A DNA stretch of 50,832 bases from a virus. A program made the position numbers and the translations under genes. Within the stretch, counting starts at the first letter, position 1. Each line of letters begins with the position of its first letter. Location: positions 1-50,832 of the IMG/VR virus record IMGVR_UViG_3300025162_000066. The stretch is one strand, 5' to 3'. Positions 38,220-47,255 of the stretch are shown in pieces. The notes beneath the pieces are model-generated. The model ran no database searches and was not told the DNA's origin. It worked only from the letters and a program-made list of their open reading frames with translations.

Positions 38220-38417
38220 TTACTCGCCCCTGCGCTTGCGAGCGGTCACGGGCTCTCCGGGGACAACGACGGTCAGGCCATGCGCGGCAATCTGCTCGGC
38301 GTAGTCGGTGACGATGATGTCGGGCAGATCAACGACGCCATCCGCAACCGGGAACTCCTGGGCATCAATGCCGAAAGTCCCGTTGGGAGAGCATTCGTCG
38401 GGAAGGCGGAATTTCAT
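38220..38417 (-). CDS. small head-region protein, 65 aa
   Basis: ATG at 38417 (MKFRLPDECSPNGTFGIDAQEFPVADGVVDLPDIIVTDYAEQIAAHGLTVV) follows CGAAGGAGTGTCGCC. Proteins of this look (small beta-fold with a basic tail) occur between capsid and connector genes of many phages as head decoration or completion proteins; function unassigned. Confidence 0.6.
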   Translation of the reverse strand: MKFRLPDECSPNGTFGIDAQEFPVADGVVDLPDIIVTDYAEQIAAHGLTVVVPGEPVTARKRRGE

Positions 38418-38471
38418 GGCGACACTCCTTCGAGAGAATGAGGGGGAGGCCGAAGCCTCCCCGCCCAATTA

Positions 38472-39971
38472 TCAGCCGGCGGCGATGTTCTGAATGACGC
38501 CCATCGACGGGGGGAAGTAGTGCTGGAGCACTTCGTCGGCATAGACGCCGTACTCGTACTTGCGGGTCCGGCGCGGCCACTCGATGCTGTAGTATTCGCG
38601 ACGAGTGCGAATCTGCATCACGTTGCCGACGTTCGACAGCGGGTAGGGGATGCTGTTCGACGTGAACAGGATAGTCCCGGCCGGAAGGTTCGGGTGAATC
38701 TTGATCGGGATTTCCTGGGCGCCGCTCATGCTGAACTTGTTCAGGTACGAGCGAACCATCACGCCGCCAGCGATCATGCCCTGATCGACGTTGAAGGAGA
38801 ACCGCTGCGCGGTGTTGGCGTTCCCGGCCAGCACCTTCGCCGAGATGTCCTTCTGCTGCTGCGACGACACCCAGATAGTATCGGGCGACAGGCGGTAGTT
38901 GTCCCAGAACGACTGGAGCGCGGTGTCGATCTCGACGATGCCGCCCACGCCGTCGCCGGTCAGGGTCGAACCAACGCCGGGGGTGCCGGTCGCTAGGGTC
39001 TTGACGTAGGCGCCGGAGTTGGAGGTCAGAGCCTGGGTCAACAGGCCGTCGAAGGCCATGCTGTTGCGGCTCTTATCGGCAGTGAAGCCGGCCGAGGCCA
39101 ACTGAGTGCCGGTGCCGGTGGCAACGGTGATCAGGTAGGAGTTCTGGAAGACGATGGCGCCGAGGGTCTCGTTGCCGGCCGTGCCCCAGTAGACGCCGTA
39201 CGCCACGGCGCCGGACTTCCAGGTCCACGAAGCGCGAACCGAGTGGGTCGAGAGGCCATCGGTCGCAGTGGTGGCGGACCCAGCCGCCGACTTGATCGAG
39301 GTGCCCTGATTGACGGCTTCGGTTGAGCCATCAGCCAGCGTGCGGGTTGCCGAAAGCGGCAAGCCGCCAGCAACCGAGGCGTTCAGATAGCCTTCCATGG
39401 TCAGCGCGACCACGATCACCGAGACCACGGTGGTCTGGGCAATGGCGCCACCGGTCGCAACATCGGTCACGGTCGGGGTGCCGCAGGTTCCGAGCGCCAC
39501 GCTGTTGTTGCCGCCGAGGATGTACTTTTCCTCGCCGATCATCAGGGCGCGCAGCAGGTTGGAGGTCGCCAGCGCCTTCACGTCGTCGAAGCCTTCCGCC
39601 GCATAGTCGGCTTCGAAGGTCACGCTGTCTTCCAGACCGATGGTCTTGTAGGCGGCGGTATAGTCAGCGGTGCTGGTCGCGGCCACAACACCCCGGTTGC
39701 CTTCGGACACGCCGATGTTGCCGTTCGAGGTGTTGATGCCGGTGATCGAGCGCCAGTTAGCCTGAATGCCACCACGACCGGAGACGCGGGGAATACTGTT
39801 GCGCAGAGGGGTGAGGACCGGGAAGAGCAGCTTGGCGCCGGCTTCAAGGTCATAGGCGGTAATGCCCGAGGTCGCGGTCCCAGACTGGGTGTAAGCCTTC
39901 TGGAGATCGGCGTCGGGGTTCTGGATGCTGTTTTTGAGAAGCGCGAGGGCTTCGTTGACGGTGTTAGCCAT
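38472..39971 (-). CDS. major capsid protein, HK97-like
   Basis: 499 aa. N-terminal helical segment (MANTVNEALALLKNSIQNPDADLQKAYTQSGTATSGITAYDLEAGAKLLFPVLTPLRNSIPRVSGRGGIQANWRSITG) and C-terminal IPIKIHPNLPAGTILFTSNSIPYPLSNVGNVMQIRTRREYYSIEWPRRTRKYEYGVYADEVLQHYFPPSMGVIQNIAAG match the major capsid proteins of this phage group. The middle, Thr/Gly/Ala-rich region (about residues 210-320) may be an inserted surface domain. Location between protease-scaffold and connector genes confirms it. RBS AAGGAGCC. Confidence 0.85.
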   Translation of the reverse strand: MANTVNEALALLKNSIQNPDADLQKAYTQSGTATSGITAYDLEAGAKLLFPVLTPLRNSIPRVSGRGGIQANWRSITGINTSNGNIGVSEGNRGVVAATSTADYTAAYKTIGLEDSVTFEADYAAEGFDDVKALATSNLLRALMIGEEKYILGGNNSVALGTCGTPTVTDVATGGAIAQTTVVSVIVVALTMEGYLNASVAGGLPLSATRTLADGSTEAVNQGTSIKSAAGSATTATDGLSTHSVRASWTWKSGAVAYGVYWGTAGNETLGAIVFQNSYLITVATGTGTQLASAGFTADKSRNSMAFDGLLTQALTSNSGAYVKTLATGTPGVGSTLTGDGVGGIVEIDTALQSFWDNYRLSPDTIWVSSQQQKDISAKVLAGNANTAQRFSFNVDQGMIAGGVMVRSYLNKFSMSGAQEIPIKIHPNLPAGTILFTSNSIPYPLSNVGNVMQIRTRREYYSIEWPRRTRKYEYGVYADEVLQHYFPPSMGVIQNIAAG

Positions 39972-40044
39972 TTTGAGGCTCCTTGAATGCCTTGCCCAAG
40001 AGCATTGGATTAGATGACCCCACGCGGGCTAACACGCGGGCATG

Positions 40045-40067
40045 AAAAAGCCGCCATGAAGGCGGCT
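40045..40067 (-). terminator. intrinsic terminator upstream of the capsid gene
   Basis: On the minus strand AGCCGCC (40067-40061), 5-base loop, GGCGGCT (40055-40049), then TTTTTC. A textbook intrinsic terminator placed between the protease-scaffold gene and the capsid gene, inside what otherwise looks like one late operon. Confidence 0.8.
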
Positions 40068-40090
40068 GTTATTCCGAAATGTTCCTGCCG

Positions 40091-41350
40091 TTACACCGGT
40101 AGTATTTTGCCGCCGTGCTTGAGCGTGAACTTGAGCACGGCTTGCGCCTGCTGTTCAGGAGACATCTTTTCGAGCGACTTCTGGAGGTTGTCGATCGCTG
40201 ACGGCTCGGACGCGCCCGTGTCGGCGGACTTCTCGATAACTCGCACGGCGCCCTTGGCCGGGGCCGGTTGCGCTTCCCACTCGGCCTTGGCTTTCGCCAG
40301 GGTGTCGCGCTCGGCGGTCACGGTATCAAGGGACTTGCGCAGGTCGGTGGCTTCGGCCTGGACCTTCGCCAGATCGGCCTTTGCCAGATCATCGGGGGCT
40401 TCGGCCTTGTCGGCATCGTCCACGGCGGCGGCGTCGGCCGCGCCCATCATCTTGGCGCAGCGCGTGGCGATGTCGCTGGCGGCCTTGTGGATGGCGCCAA
40501 GGTGTTCGCTGTTCTTGGCGCTGATCTCCTTTCCGGCCTTCTCCAGGTCGGCGATGGGCTCAGCCTGGGCAACGGCGTCGTCGGCCGGCGCGGCGCCCTC
40601 ATCGTTGTTCTCCTGGATTTCGGAGACGATGAACGCCTTCAGCCGGGCGATGGCCTCGCGGAGGGCGGCGACTTGCTCAGGCGGTTCGCCGTCGCCGTCT
40701 TCGGCTTCCCACAGCTCATTCCGGAGCAGATCGGTCAGCGCGGCCAGGGCGTCGAGGGCGCGCTGGGCGTCCCAGACTTCCTCTCCGAGGTACTTCTTGA
40801 GCCCATCCAGGGCGGCGGACTTGGCCGCGTCGCGCTCGGTCAGCACGGCCGGGCCCTCGGTCTCGGTGGCAATCGTCGCCTCTTCGGAGGCCGTAGCTTC
40901 CTGGTTCATATCGGCTCCTTCGGCCTTGTACATGGTGAAAACGGCCTCGGGATTGGCCGGGCGGTCAACCAGACTGATCTCGGTTAGCCTGATTCCCTTG
41001 ATGATGGTTCGGTTCAAAGTGTCGCGCTCGGTGACCTTGCCGCCGATGCTGAACCCCTTGTAGACGCCGGTCTGGACCTTCTTCACGGCGATCGGATCGA
41101 CCACGTGGGCTCCGAACCAAGTCCGGCCGTCGTCTTGCACGCTTGCTTCGATGGCGGTGCCAGCGGCGAGCGGCTGGTGCATCTCGCGGACGGCGCCGAA
41201 CTTCATGTAGTCGGGCAGTGCGGCCTTGATCGCGTCGGGCAGCACCGTCTCGCCCTGGCTATCTTCGGCGGCGGTTGAGGCGAAGCCGTAGACCTTGATC
41301 GTGCCGTCGTCCTGGGGATCGACCTTGCTGATTTCGCCGTAGAGGTTCAT
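40091..41350 (-). CDS. prohead protease fused to scaffold domain
   Basis: 419 aa. Residues 1-145 are an S78/U35 prohead protease with H58 (REMHQPLAAG) and S101 (YKGFSIGGKV), the catalytic pair of the family. Residues about 160-419 are acidic, Ala/Glu/Asp-rich coiled coil (VQAEATDLRKSLDTVTAERDTLAKAKAEWE) ending in a basic region, fitting an internal scaffold. Such self-cleaving protease-scaffold fusions assemble and mature HK97-type heads. It starts in a 4-base overlap with the portal-MuF gene. Confidence 0.85.
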   Translation of the reverse strand: MNLYGEISKVDPQDDGTIKVYGFASTAAEDSQGETVLPDAIKAALPDYMKFGAVREMHQPLAAGTAIEASVQDDGRTWFGAHVVDPIAVKKVQTGVYKGFSIGGKVTERDTLNRTIIKGIRLTEISLVDRPANPEAVFTMYKAEGADMNQEATASEEATIATETEGPAVLTERDAAKSAALDGLKKYLGEEVWDAQRALDALAALTDLLRNELWEAEDGDGEPPEQVAALREAIARLKAFIVSEIQENNDEGAAPADDAVAQAEPIADLEKAGKEISAKNSEHLGAIHKAASDIATRCAKMMGAADAAAVDDADKAEAPDDLAKADLAKVQAEATDLRKSLDTVTAERDTLAKAKAEWEAQPAPAKGAVRVIEKSADTGASEPSAIDNLQKSLEKMSPEQQAQAVLKFTLKHGGKILPV

Positions 41351-43569
41351 GGCTTATTCCCGATTGTCGTGAGGACCGCCGCCCGCTGCGCCCGGAATAT
41401 CCGGCGCATGACGATGGCGATCTTCTTTGCCCCTTTGGCCCGCATCGCCTCGCGCTCATGCCAGAGCGCATCTCGCGGATCGTCGGCCTTGCTCAGTTCC
41501 GCCGGGCCGAGAACGCAGCGGCAGTTCACATCTTCCGCCGCGATACCAAACCCGCCTGGGTAGAACGCCTGCGCGCCACTCGGGCTATCGAACGGCCGCC
41601 CCAGTTCACGAACCTGCCCGTGCATGGCCCAATGCGTGTCGCGGACCCGGCTATCCAGGCAGGTAATCCACTCGGCCGCTTTGACACCGGCCGTCTTGTA
41701 TGCTGACCGGGCTGCAAAGCCTGCGGTGGCAACCGCTACCGTATCTCCCGCGATGACCGACCGGCTGTCGATGGCCTGCTTGAACGCCCGCTTGATGGCA
41801 TCAATGGTCGCGGCGGCGCTGTCATTGGCCGCCGGCCCGGTTGTTCCGCTTACGGTAGCCGCTACCCCGCCGCCACCCTGCACAACCGCCATCGCGTCAA
41901 TGATGGCCCGCCGCGTCGTGTTGTTCACCAGCCCGAGCGTGTGGTCGGCGTAGGCCATGGCCCATTCCGCAAGCTGCGGATCGCCGGCGTCCTCGCCGGT
42001 CCAGAATATCCCGATCAATACCGAGCGGCGCCAGTTCGTCAGCAGCGCCAGGATAACCGCCGCGAGTTCCTTGCGATGATCGTCCTTCTTCTCGTCAACG
42101 GCCGATTCTGGCGTCGGCGTCACGGCCCCAGCAGTATCGACCGCGTCAATGACTTTGTCGTCAGCGAATTTGACGAAAGGGGCGTCGGCGGATTTGCCTA
42201 CCTCCTGAGCCGGGGGGCCGGCTGGGTCTTGGCTCTGCGCCGGCGGCGGCTCCGGAGGGTTCAGCACCTCGTCGAGCTTCACGGCGCCGGCCGCAGTGTA
42301 GATCAGGTGAACATCACCGCCCTCAACAGGATCAAGGCCAAGGTCGCCGCGGACCTCATTCAGCGTCTTGACGCCAGAACGCAAATATTTGTCGTTGACC
42401 GTCGCCCGGATATCCGGGGAAACAGCTTCCTCTTCCGACCAGACGAACTCGATATCGTCATAGCCGAAGCCGCGCTGGATGCACTCGTTGATGAAATCCG
42501 ACATCCAGAGCTTCAGCGGCTCAAGACCCTCTTTCGAGGCTTCCTCGGCGCCGACCTGGGCGGTTGCCCGGTTCTGCATTTGCACGAGGGCCTGCGGGCT
42601 GACGGAGAACGCAAAGCACACGATCCGGGCGAGCCAATCGTCGAATTGGTCCTTGAGCGGGCTTTCCTTGATGTCCCATGGCTTGGTGCCTTCGGGGACA
42701 AAGAACCCGCGCCGCCGGGCGGCGGTGTTGCCCTGGAGCATCGAGTTGAAATGCTCGTCGAACTGCTTGATCTGATCGACGGACCATTCCTTCGGAACGC
42801 TGATCAGCGTCTCGGGCAGGTTGCCTTCCGTGTAATACTGAAGCTGGCTGACCTGACGGCGCAGAGCGAGGTTGACCGTCGTGATGATTTGCTCGACTGG
42901 GCCGAAGCCATAGACCCGATTTGTCCGCAGGTTGCGCGGGTAGTAGACCAGCTCGTCGGCCGTATAGTCGCATGCCGGGATGCCCTTGATGATCTGCTGA
43001 TAGGCAACTCCGTCCATCGGCGCGCGGCCACTATCATCGATCTTCGGCGCGATGGTGGCGCCGTCGATTGGCTCCAGGGCGAACAGAGCGCCTCCGTTGG
43101 TTCGCCGCAGGTAAACGGCGGGGGCGTCGAGCACCAGCATGTCTTCCAGCAACATGCGCGACCATTGGCGCCAGGACAGGCGACCATCGGGGCGCAGCAA
43201 CCTGTCGGTGACTTCCTTCAGCTTGGCTTCTGATCCGGTCGCGCCATCGCGAAACTGGATGTCCCATGCCATGCGCTCAAGCTGGTCCTTGCGGGTTTCA
43301 ATCACCAGCCGCAGCAGGTCGTAGCCGTCGGCCAGACCGCGCAACGTCGCAAATGTCACCGGCTCGTTGGCGCGCGGTGCCATTTGGATGTTGTAGCCGG
43401 TTTGATAGTCGAACTGCCGCCCGACAGCCTGCTCTTGCGCCGCCGGCTGCATCGGCTGTGACGGCCCGAACCACCCGTTAGGGGCAACGCCGGTCAAGGC
43501 GTAGCGGAACCCCTGCGCGACGCGCTGGACGATTCCAGGGTCAATGAGGATTCTAACGGGTTCGGACAT
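41347..43569 (-). CDS. portal protein fused to MuF head-morphogenesis domain
   Basis: 740 aa from ATG 43569 (MSEPVRILIDPG). Residues about 60-420 are an HK97-type portal (GYDLLRLVIETRKDQLERMAWDIQFRDG; VLDAPAVYLRRTNGGALFALEPIDGATI; FAFSVSPQALVQMQNRATAQ). A Pro-rich linker follows (NPPEPPPAQSQDPAGPPAQE), then a MuF/SPP1-gp7-like domain near residues 630-710 (EWITCLDSRVRDTHWAMHGQV..DVNCRCVLGPAE, with the CLDSRVRDTHW and NCRC hallmarks). The two are usually separate adjacent genes. The frame is continuous with no stop between them. Confidence 0.85.
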   Translation of the reverse strand: MSEPVRILIDPGIVQRVAQGFRYALTGVAPNGWFGPSQPMQPAAQEQAVGRQFDYQTGYNIQMAPRANEPVTFATLRGLADGYDLLRLVIETRKDQLERMAWDIQFRDGATGSEAKLKEVTDRLLRPDGRLSWRQWSRMLLEDMLVLDAPAVYLRRTNGGALFALEPIDGATIAPKIDDSGRAPMDGVAYQQIIKGIPACDYTADELVYYPRNLRTNRVYGFGPVEQIITTVNLALRRQVSQLQYYTEGNLPETLISVPKEWSVDQIKQFDEHFNSMLQGNTAARRRGFFVPEGTKPWDIKESPLKDQFDDWLARIVCFAFSVSPQALVQMQNRATAQVGAEEASKEGLEPLKLWMSDFINECIQRGFGYDDIEFVWSEEEAVSPDIRATVNDKYLRSGVKTLNEVRGDLGLDPVEGGDVHLIYTAAGAVKLDEVLNPPEPPPAQSQDPAGPPAQEVGKSADAPFVKFADDKVIDAVDTAGAVTPTPESAVDEKKDDHRKELAAVILALLTNWRRSVLIGIFWTGEDAGDPQLAEWAMAYADHTLGLVNNTTRRAIIDAMAVVQGGGGVAATVSGTTGPAANDSAAATIDAIKRAFKQAIDSRSVIAGDTVAVATAGFAARSAYKTAGVKAAEWITCLDSRVRDTHWAMHGQVRELGRPFDSPSGAQAFYPGGFGIAAEDVNCRCVLGPAELSKADDPRDALWHEREAMRAKGAKKIAIVMRRIFRAQRAAVLTTIGNKP

Positions 43570-43574
43570 TAGGG

Positions 43575-45011
43575 CTATGCTTTCTTGGCGGCGGATAGGC
43601 CGGCGTAGAAGTCGATGACGGATGTATTGCTCACGCAAACCTTCGCGAACGCCCTACTCAGCGCGTCCACTTGGTCATCATGCTTGCCGGCTGGAAACAC
43701 CGACATCTCACCGAGCAAATCCCGGTTCCACGGCGCCTTGAGCATCCGCACATTACCCGCCTCAACCTGAGCGGCGAGCGGCGCGGCGCGTGTGGCCTTG
43801 TCTCCGGTCTCCGGCGTCGTCTCGACCACGTAACCGGCCAGCATCCGTACGAACGCTTGGGCCTGTGCTTTGCCGGCCTGCCCTGGGTCTTGCGGTAGGC
43901 TGATCGAAACACCCGCGCCATGCTCGGCCCGGTCTCGTGCCGCCGTGTTGGCGATGGCGCGCTCAACATCCAGCGGCGAACCGCGCAGCCGGACAATATC
44001 GGCGATGTAGATCACGCCCGCCGTGTCCCGGCCGACAAGCGCCCCAACAGTCCAGTCCGGGTCATTGGTCCCGAGTTGCGCCGTCGCGGCCAAATCCCAG
44101 CCGCGAGCGAACTTCAACCCGGCCGGCAACGCGTCAACCGGCGTGATCCGCTCCGGCTTGAACAGCACGCCTTCGACCGGGGCCGGGCGTTGCTGGTACA
44201 GGGCTGACCACTCTCGGACGCCGATGGTGCGCTCGATCTCCCGGAGCCGCTCAAGCGGGTATTGCTCAGGCCACAGAGCCTCGCCAACGTCACTGATCGC
44301 CGGCATATCGATAACGGTCCAGTCCTCGTGTTGATGGTCCCTAAGAAGCCAGCCGGTTAGGTCGTCCTCATGCCAGCGGGTGGCTATAATAACAACCGCG
44401 CCTCCGGGCATAAGCCGAGTGTAGGCAACCGATGCGTACCAGTCCCGCAAATGCTTGCGGATGATTTCACTGTCGGCGTCTTCGCGACTTTTCAGGGGAT
44501 CATCTATCAGAAGCAAGTGTGCGCCGCGCCCAGTAATTGGGCCGCCCGCGCCAACCGAGAAGTATGATCCACCGGATACCGTGCTGAACCTGCGAACGCT
44601 TGTGCTGTCTTTCGCAAGCATGGATTTCGGGAACAACGCGCCGTAGCTGGGGTCCGCCATGGTATTGCGGACTTTTCGCCCGATGTCGTCGGCAAACTCT
44701 TGCGCGTATGTCGCGGAGATCACGTACTTGTCAGGGTTGCGCCCAAGATACCATGCCGGAAACGTCTCGGATACCAGATGCGACTTACCGTGTCTCGGCG
44801 GCATGGCAACAATGAGCCGCTTGATGTCTCCGCGTTCTACCGCTTCCAGCGCCCGCGCCAGCTTTTGCAAGTGACGCGGCGCGCGAAACCTTCCGCAGTG
44901 GGCGAATCCGGCAAATGGAACCAACTGCTCTTGCGCGGCCATGATCGCGAGAGCGTCACGGTTCGCGGCCAACTCCGCCGCCATCGTCTCGATTATCGCG
45001 GTGGCGCCCAC
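43575..45011 (-). CDS. terL: terminase large subunit
   Basis: 478 aa, GTG start at 45011 overlapping the TerS stop by one base. The ATPase domain has a Walker A variant MPPRHGKS (70-77), Walker B LLLIDDP (166-172) and coupling segment ATRWHEDDL. The nuclease domain begins with RGWDLAAT (D306) and has the C-terminal HDDQVDALSRA acidic motif. It drives headful or site-specific packaging through the portal encoded 5 bases downstream. All catalytic residues appear intact. Confidence 0.95.
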   Translation of the reverse strand: MGATAIIETMAAELAANRDALAIMAAQEQLVPFAGFAHCGRFRAPRHLQKLARALEAVERGDIKRLIVAMPPRHGKSHLVSETFPAWYLGRNPDKYVISATYAQEFADDIGRKVRNTMADPSYGALFPKSMLAKDSTSVRRFSTVSGGSYFSVGAGGPITGRGAHLLLIDDPLKSREDADSEIIRKHLRDWYASVAYTRLMPGGAVVIIATRWHEDDLTGWLLRDHQHEDWTVIDMPAISDVGEALWPEQYPLERLREIERTIGVREWSALYQQRPAPVEGVLFKPERITPVDALPAGLKFARGWDLAATAQLGTNDPDWTVGALVGRDTAGVIYIADIVRLRGSPLDVERAIANTAARDRAEHGAGVSISLPQDPGQAGKAQAQAFVRMLAGYVVETTPETGDKATRAAPLAAQVEAGNVRMLKAPWNRDLLGEMSVFPAGKHDDQVDALSRAFAKVCVSNTSVIDFYAGLSAAKKA

Positions 45012-45424
45012 TACTCGGCTTTCGACGCGGCCATTTCGATGGCGAGAGTTAGTGCCGCTTGGCGTTGCTCGGGCGAACCAACATCAACATGAATCGGCCC
45101 CGCCTCATCGCTGCCCCCATGGCGCAATTCCTGCGGCGGCTCTTTCCAGCGGGCGCGCGTCTTGAGCCAGAAGATTTGCGCCGTGACGTTATTGCCCTCG
45201 GTGGCGTTCTTGTAGAGCGAGCCTGCAACGCGGGCGTTGGCCTTGGTCGTGCCGGTGTCCAGTTCATGTCGGAAGTTATTCGCCAGCGTCTGCTCGTCGA
45301 TTTTCCGGCCCGATTCCGGGTTGATGATCATGGCGCAGATGTCCGCCTGGGGGATGCCATAGGCGGATAGCTGCTCGACCAGCTTCCGGTGTTCAGGGGT
45401 GGGGCGGAAGGGTTTGCGGGGCAT
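45011..45424 (-). CDS. terS: putative terminase small subunit, 137 aa
   Basis: Residues about 8-50 (PTPEHRKLVEQLSAYGIPQADICAMIINPESGRKIDEQTLANNFRHELDTGTTKANARVAGSLYKNATEGNNVTAQIFWLKTRARWKE) contain an N-terminal helix-turn-helix followed by the TEGNxxAxIFWLKTRxxW signature found in small terminases and related DNA-packaging proteins. It immediately precedes terL. It would recognise packaging sites and stimulate TerL. Confidence 0.8.
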   Translation of the reverse strand: MPRKPFRPTPEHRKLVEQLSAYGIPQADICAMIINPESGRKIDEQTLANNFRHELDTGTTKANARVAGSLYKNATEGNNVTAQIFWLKTRARWKEPPQELRHGGSDEAGPIHVDVGSPEQRQAALTLAIEMAASKAE

Positions 45425-45572
45425 GGTTGCTGTCCGGAATGGGTCTGCTGGCGATCACGCCATAAGCCGCGTGCGGGCCGCGCTGTGGGGTAATCGTCCA
45501 GCCGTCGTCGAGGTAGCGTTGCTGGTCGGCGTAGCTGATGTAGCGGCACTCGGTGATGTCACCGGCCGGCAT
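45393..45572 (-). CDS. small YISYADQQRYLDDGW protein, 59 aa
   Basis: ATG at 45572 (MPAGDITECRYISYADQQRYLDDGWTITPQRGPHAAYGVIASRPIP) overlaps the upstream methyltransferase stop by 14 bases and extends 32 bases into terS. The core YISYADQQRYLDDGW...GPHAAYGVIA is repeated in the 46905-47255 gene, with near-identical DNA. Function is unknown; the motif recurs as a small stand-alone phage domain. Confidence 0.6.
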   Translation of the reverse strand: MPAGDITECRYISYADQQRYLDDGWTITPQRGPHAAYGVIASRPIPDSNHAPQTLPPHP

Positions 45573-46890
45573 TCTTGATCTCGTCGAACGTGCGGCCATC
45601 GGACTCAAGTTTAGCCAGTTGCCCGCTGAACTGTTGGAACCGACGAACGGCAACGTCAACGTATTCCGGGGCCAGTTCGCAGCCGTAGCAACTGCGGCCG
45701 TTTTTCTGGGCGCTGATAAGCTGCGTGCCGCTGCCCATAAACGGCTCGTATATCAAGTCGTCTGGATCGCTGAATGCTGTCATCATCTCCGAAACGAGAT
45801 CGACTGGAAACACTGCCGGATGCGCAGTCTCAATCCCACGCGCTTTGTGGCGCATCACTCGGACGACGCTATCTGGTATCTTCCTGTCTTGGACGTTCTT
45901 CCCGATGGCTGTATATCCACCGACTTTCCCGTCTTTCCCTCGCATCCCAGTCCCGTGGTTGGCGGAACCAGCGTGCTTCGACTCTTTCGTCTTCCGCGCT
46001 TTCTCAGCCACGCGGTTGAAGTGGAAGATGAACTCGTGCGATGGCGCTAGTCGGCCATTCCAATCGCCGGGCAGTCCCGGACCCTGATCCCAGACGTACC
46101 AGCCGAAGCGGCGATATCCGGCGGTCCTCATCCACTCGACCCAGCCGTCCCAATAGGGCATCCACTCGCCATCGCGGTGGACGAGCCCGAGATTTACCAA
46201 GACTTGAGCTTCGTGCTTGACCGGTAGGATTGAGAACACGCCCTGCATCAGAGCATCCCAATCGTTGATCCCGCCGGATTTGTAGTCGCGCTGTTGCGCG
46301 TAGGGCGGGGACGTGAAACACAGATCGGCTTGTTTGCCCAACATCAGCTTTTCGATAACGTCGGCGCTTGTGCTATCGCCGCACACGATCCGATGCCTCC
46401 CGAGCACCCAGACATCGCCGAGCACGCTAACCGGGTCGGCCGGCGTCTCCGGCGTGTCATCGGGGTCAGTCAGCCCCTCAGTCTCTTCCGCCAGCAACTC
46501 AGCAATCTCGTCGCCGTCGAAACCGGTCAGTTCGAGATCGAACCCCTCGGCTTGTAGCTCGCCCAACTCCAGCGCCAGCAGTTCGTCGTCCCACTCAGCC
46601 CAGTTTGCCGACTTGTTCGCCAGCAGGCGGAACGCTTTGATCTGCGCGTCGGTTAAGTCATCAGCGAGTGCAACCGGAACAGTCTCAAGCCCGAGTTTTC
46701 TTGCTGCCTTCAGTCGCAAGTGGCCGTCGACCACGGTGCCGTCCGACTTTGCCACCACCGGGATACGAAAGCCGAACTCACGAATAGCGGCGCACATCTT
46801 GTCAACGACAGCATCGTTCTTGCGCGGATTGCGGGCGTAGTCTACCAGTTTATCGGTCGGCCACTGTTCTACGCGCAATTCAGTGTTCAT
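45559..46890 (-). CDS. ParB-domain DNA methyltransferase 1 (beta-type)
   Basis: 443 aa from ATG 46890 (MNTELRVEQWPTDKLVDYARNPRKND). Residues about 5-110 are a ParB/Sulfiredoxin-like domain (FRIPVVAKSDGTVVDGHLRLKAARKLG). The methyltransferase part has motif IV TSPPYAQQRDYKSGG (about residue 190) and, later, motif I FMGSGTQLISAQKNGRSCYGCEL (about 395), the DPPY-before-FxGxG order of beta-type adenine-N6/cytosine-N4 enzymes. Upstream in-frame codons are not used because they overlap another gene. Likely modifies phage DNA; specificity unknown. Flanked by the two copies of the YISYADQQ gene. Confidence 0.88.
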   Translation of the reverse strand: MNTELRVEQWPTDKLVDYARNPRKNDAVVDKMCAAIREFGFRIPVVAKSDGTVVDGHLRLKAARKLGLETVPVALADDLTDAQIKAFRLLANKSANWAEWDDELLALELGELQAEGFDLELTGFDGDEIAELLAEETEGLTDPDDTPETPADPVSVLGDVWVLGRHRIVCGDSTSADVIEKLMLGKQADLCFTSPPYAQQRDYKSGGINDWDALMQGVFSILPVKHEAQVLVNLGLVHRDGEWMPYWDGWVEWMRTAGYRRFGWYVWDQGPGLPGDWNGRLAPSHEFIFHFNRVAEKARKTKESKHAGSANHGTGMRGKDGKVGGYTAIGKNVQDRKIPDSVVRVMRHKARGIETAHPAVFPVDLVSEMMTAFSDPDDLIYEPFMGSGTQLISAQKNGRSCYGCELAPEYVDVAVRRFQQFSGQLAKLESDGRTFDEIKNAGR

Positions 46891-46904
46891 AGTTCCGATT
46901 TTTC

Positions 46905-47255
46905 CTATTTTATCCCAAAAACCGGCGCCACAACCGACCACAGCCCATTCCCCAGCGCCCCGATCACCAGGTCTCCGACGAGGTACAGCACCGTCCCGAC
47001 CATCGCCGCGCTGACAGTAATCGTGTACTGCCGGCGATGCGCCTGGACGTGCCGCACGACGCGGCGCTTGCGGGTCTCGGTCATCGGTATTTCCCTGGTC
47101 GCGATCACGCCGTAAGCTGCATGAGGTCCGGTTTGGGGCATCAGTTCCCAACCGTCATCGAGATAGCGTTGCTGGTCGGCGTAGCTGATATAGCGATGCT
47201 CGGTTATTTTCTCCCGCCCACCGAACCCAGCCTCTGATTCGTTCTTTAACATCAT
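46905..47255 (-). CDS. YISYADQQ-domain membrane protein, 116 aa
   Basis: Residues about 18-55 repeat the YISYADQQRYLDDGW...GPHAAYGVIA motif of the 45393-45572 protein; residues about 80-112 are hydrophobic (ITVSAAMVGTVLYLVGDLVIGALGNGLWSVVAPVFG), making one or two TM helices. The start is uncertain: ATG 47255 overlaps the upstream gene by about 100 bases and lacks a clear ribosome site, but no later ATG keeps the motif. Stop is 14 bases from the next start. Confidence 0.5.
   Translation of the reverse strand: MMLKNESEAGFGGREKITEHRYISYADQQRYLDDGWELMPQTGPHAAYGVIATREIPMTETRKRRVVRHVQAHRRQYTITVSAAMVGTVLYLVGDLVIGALGNGLWSVVAPVFGIK

Noticed and set aside
41941-43233. 430-aa plus-strand open frame opposite the portal gene
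   Set aside because: Shadow frame; the portal-MuF product on the other strand has clear family motifs.
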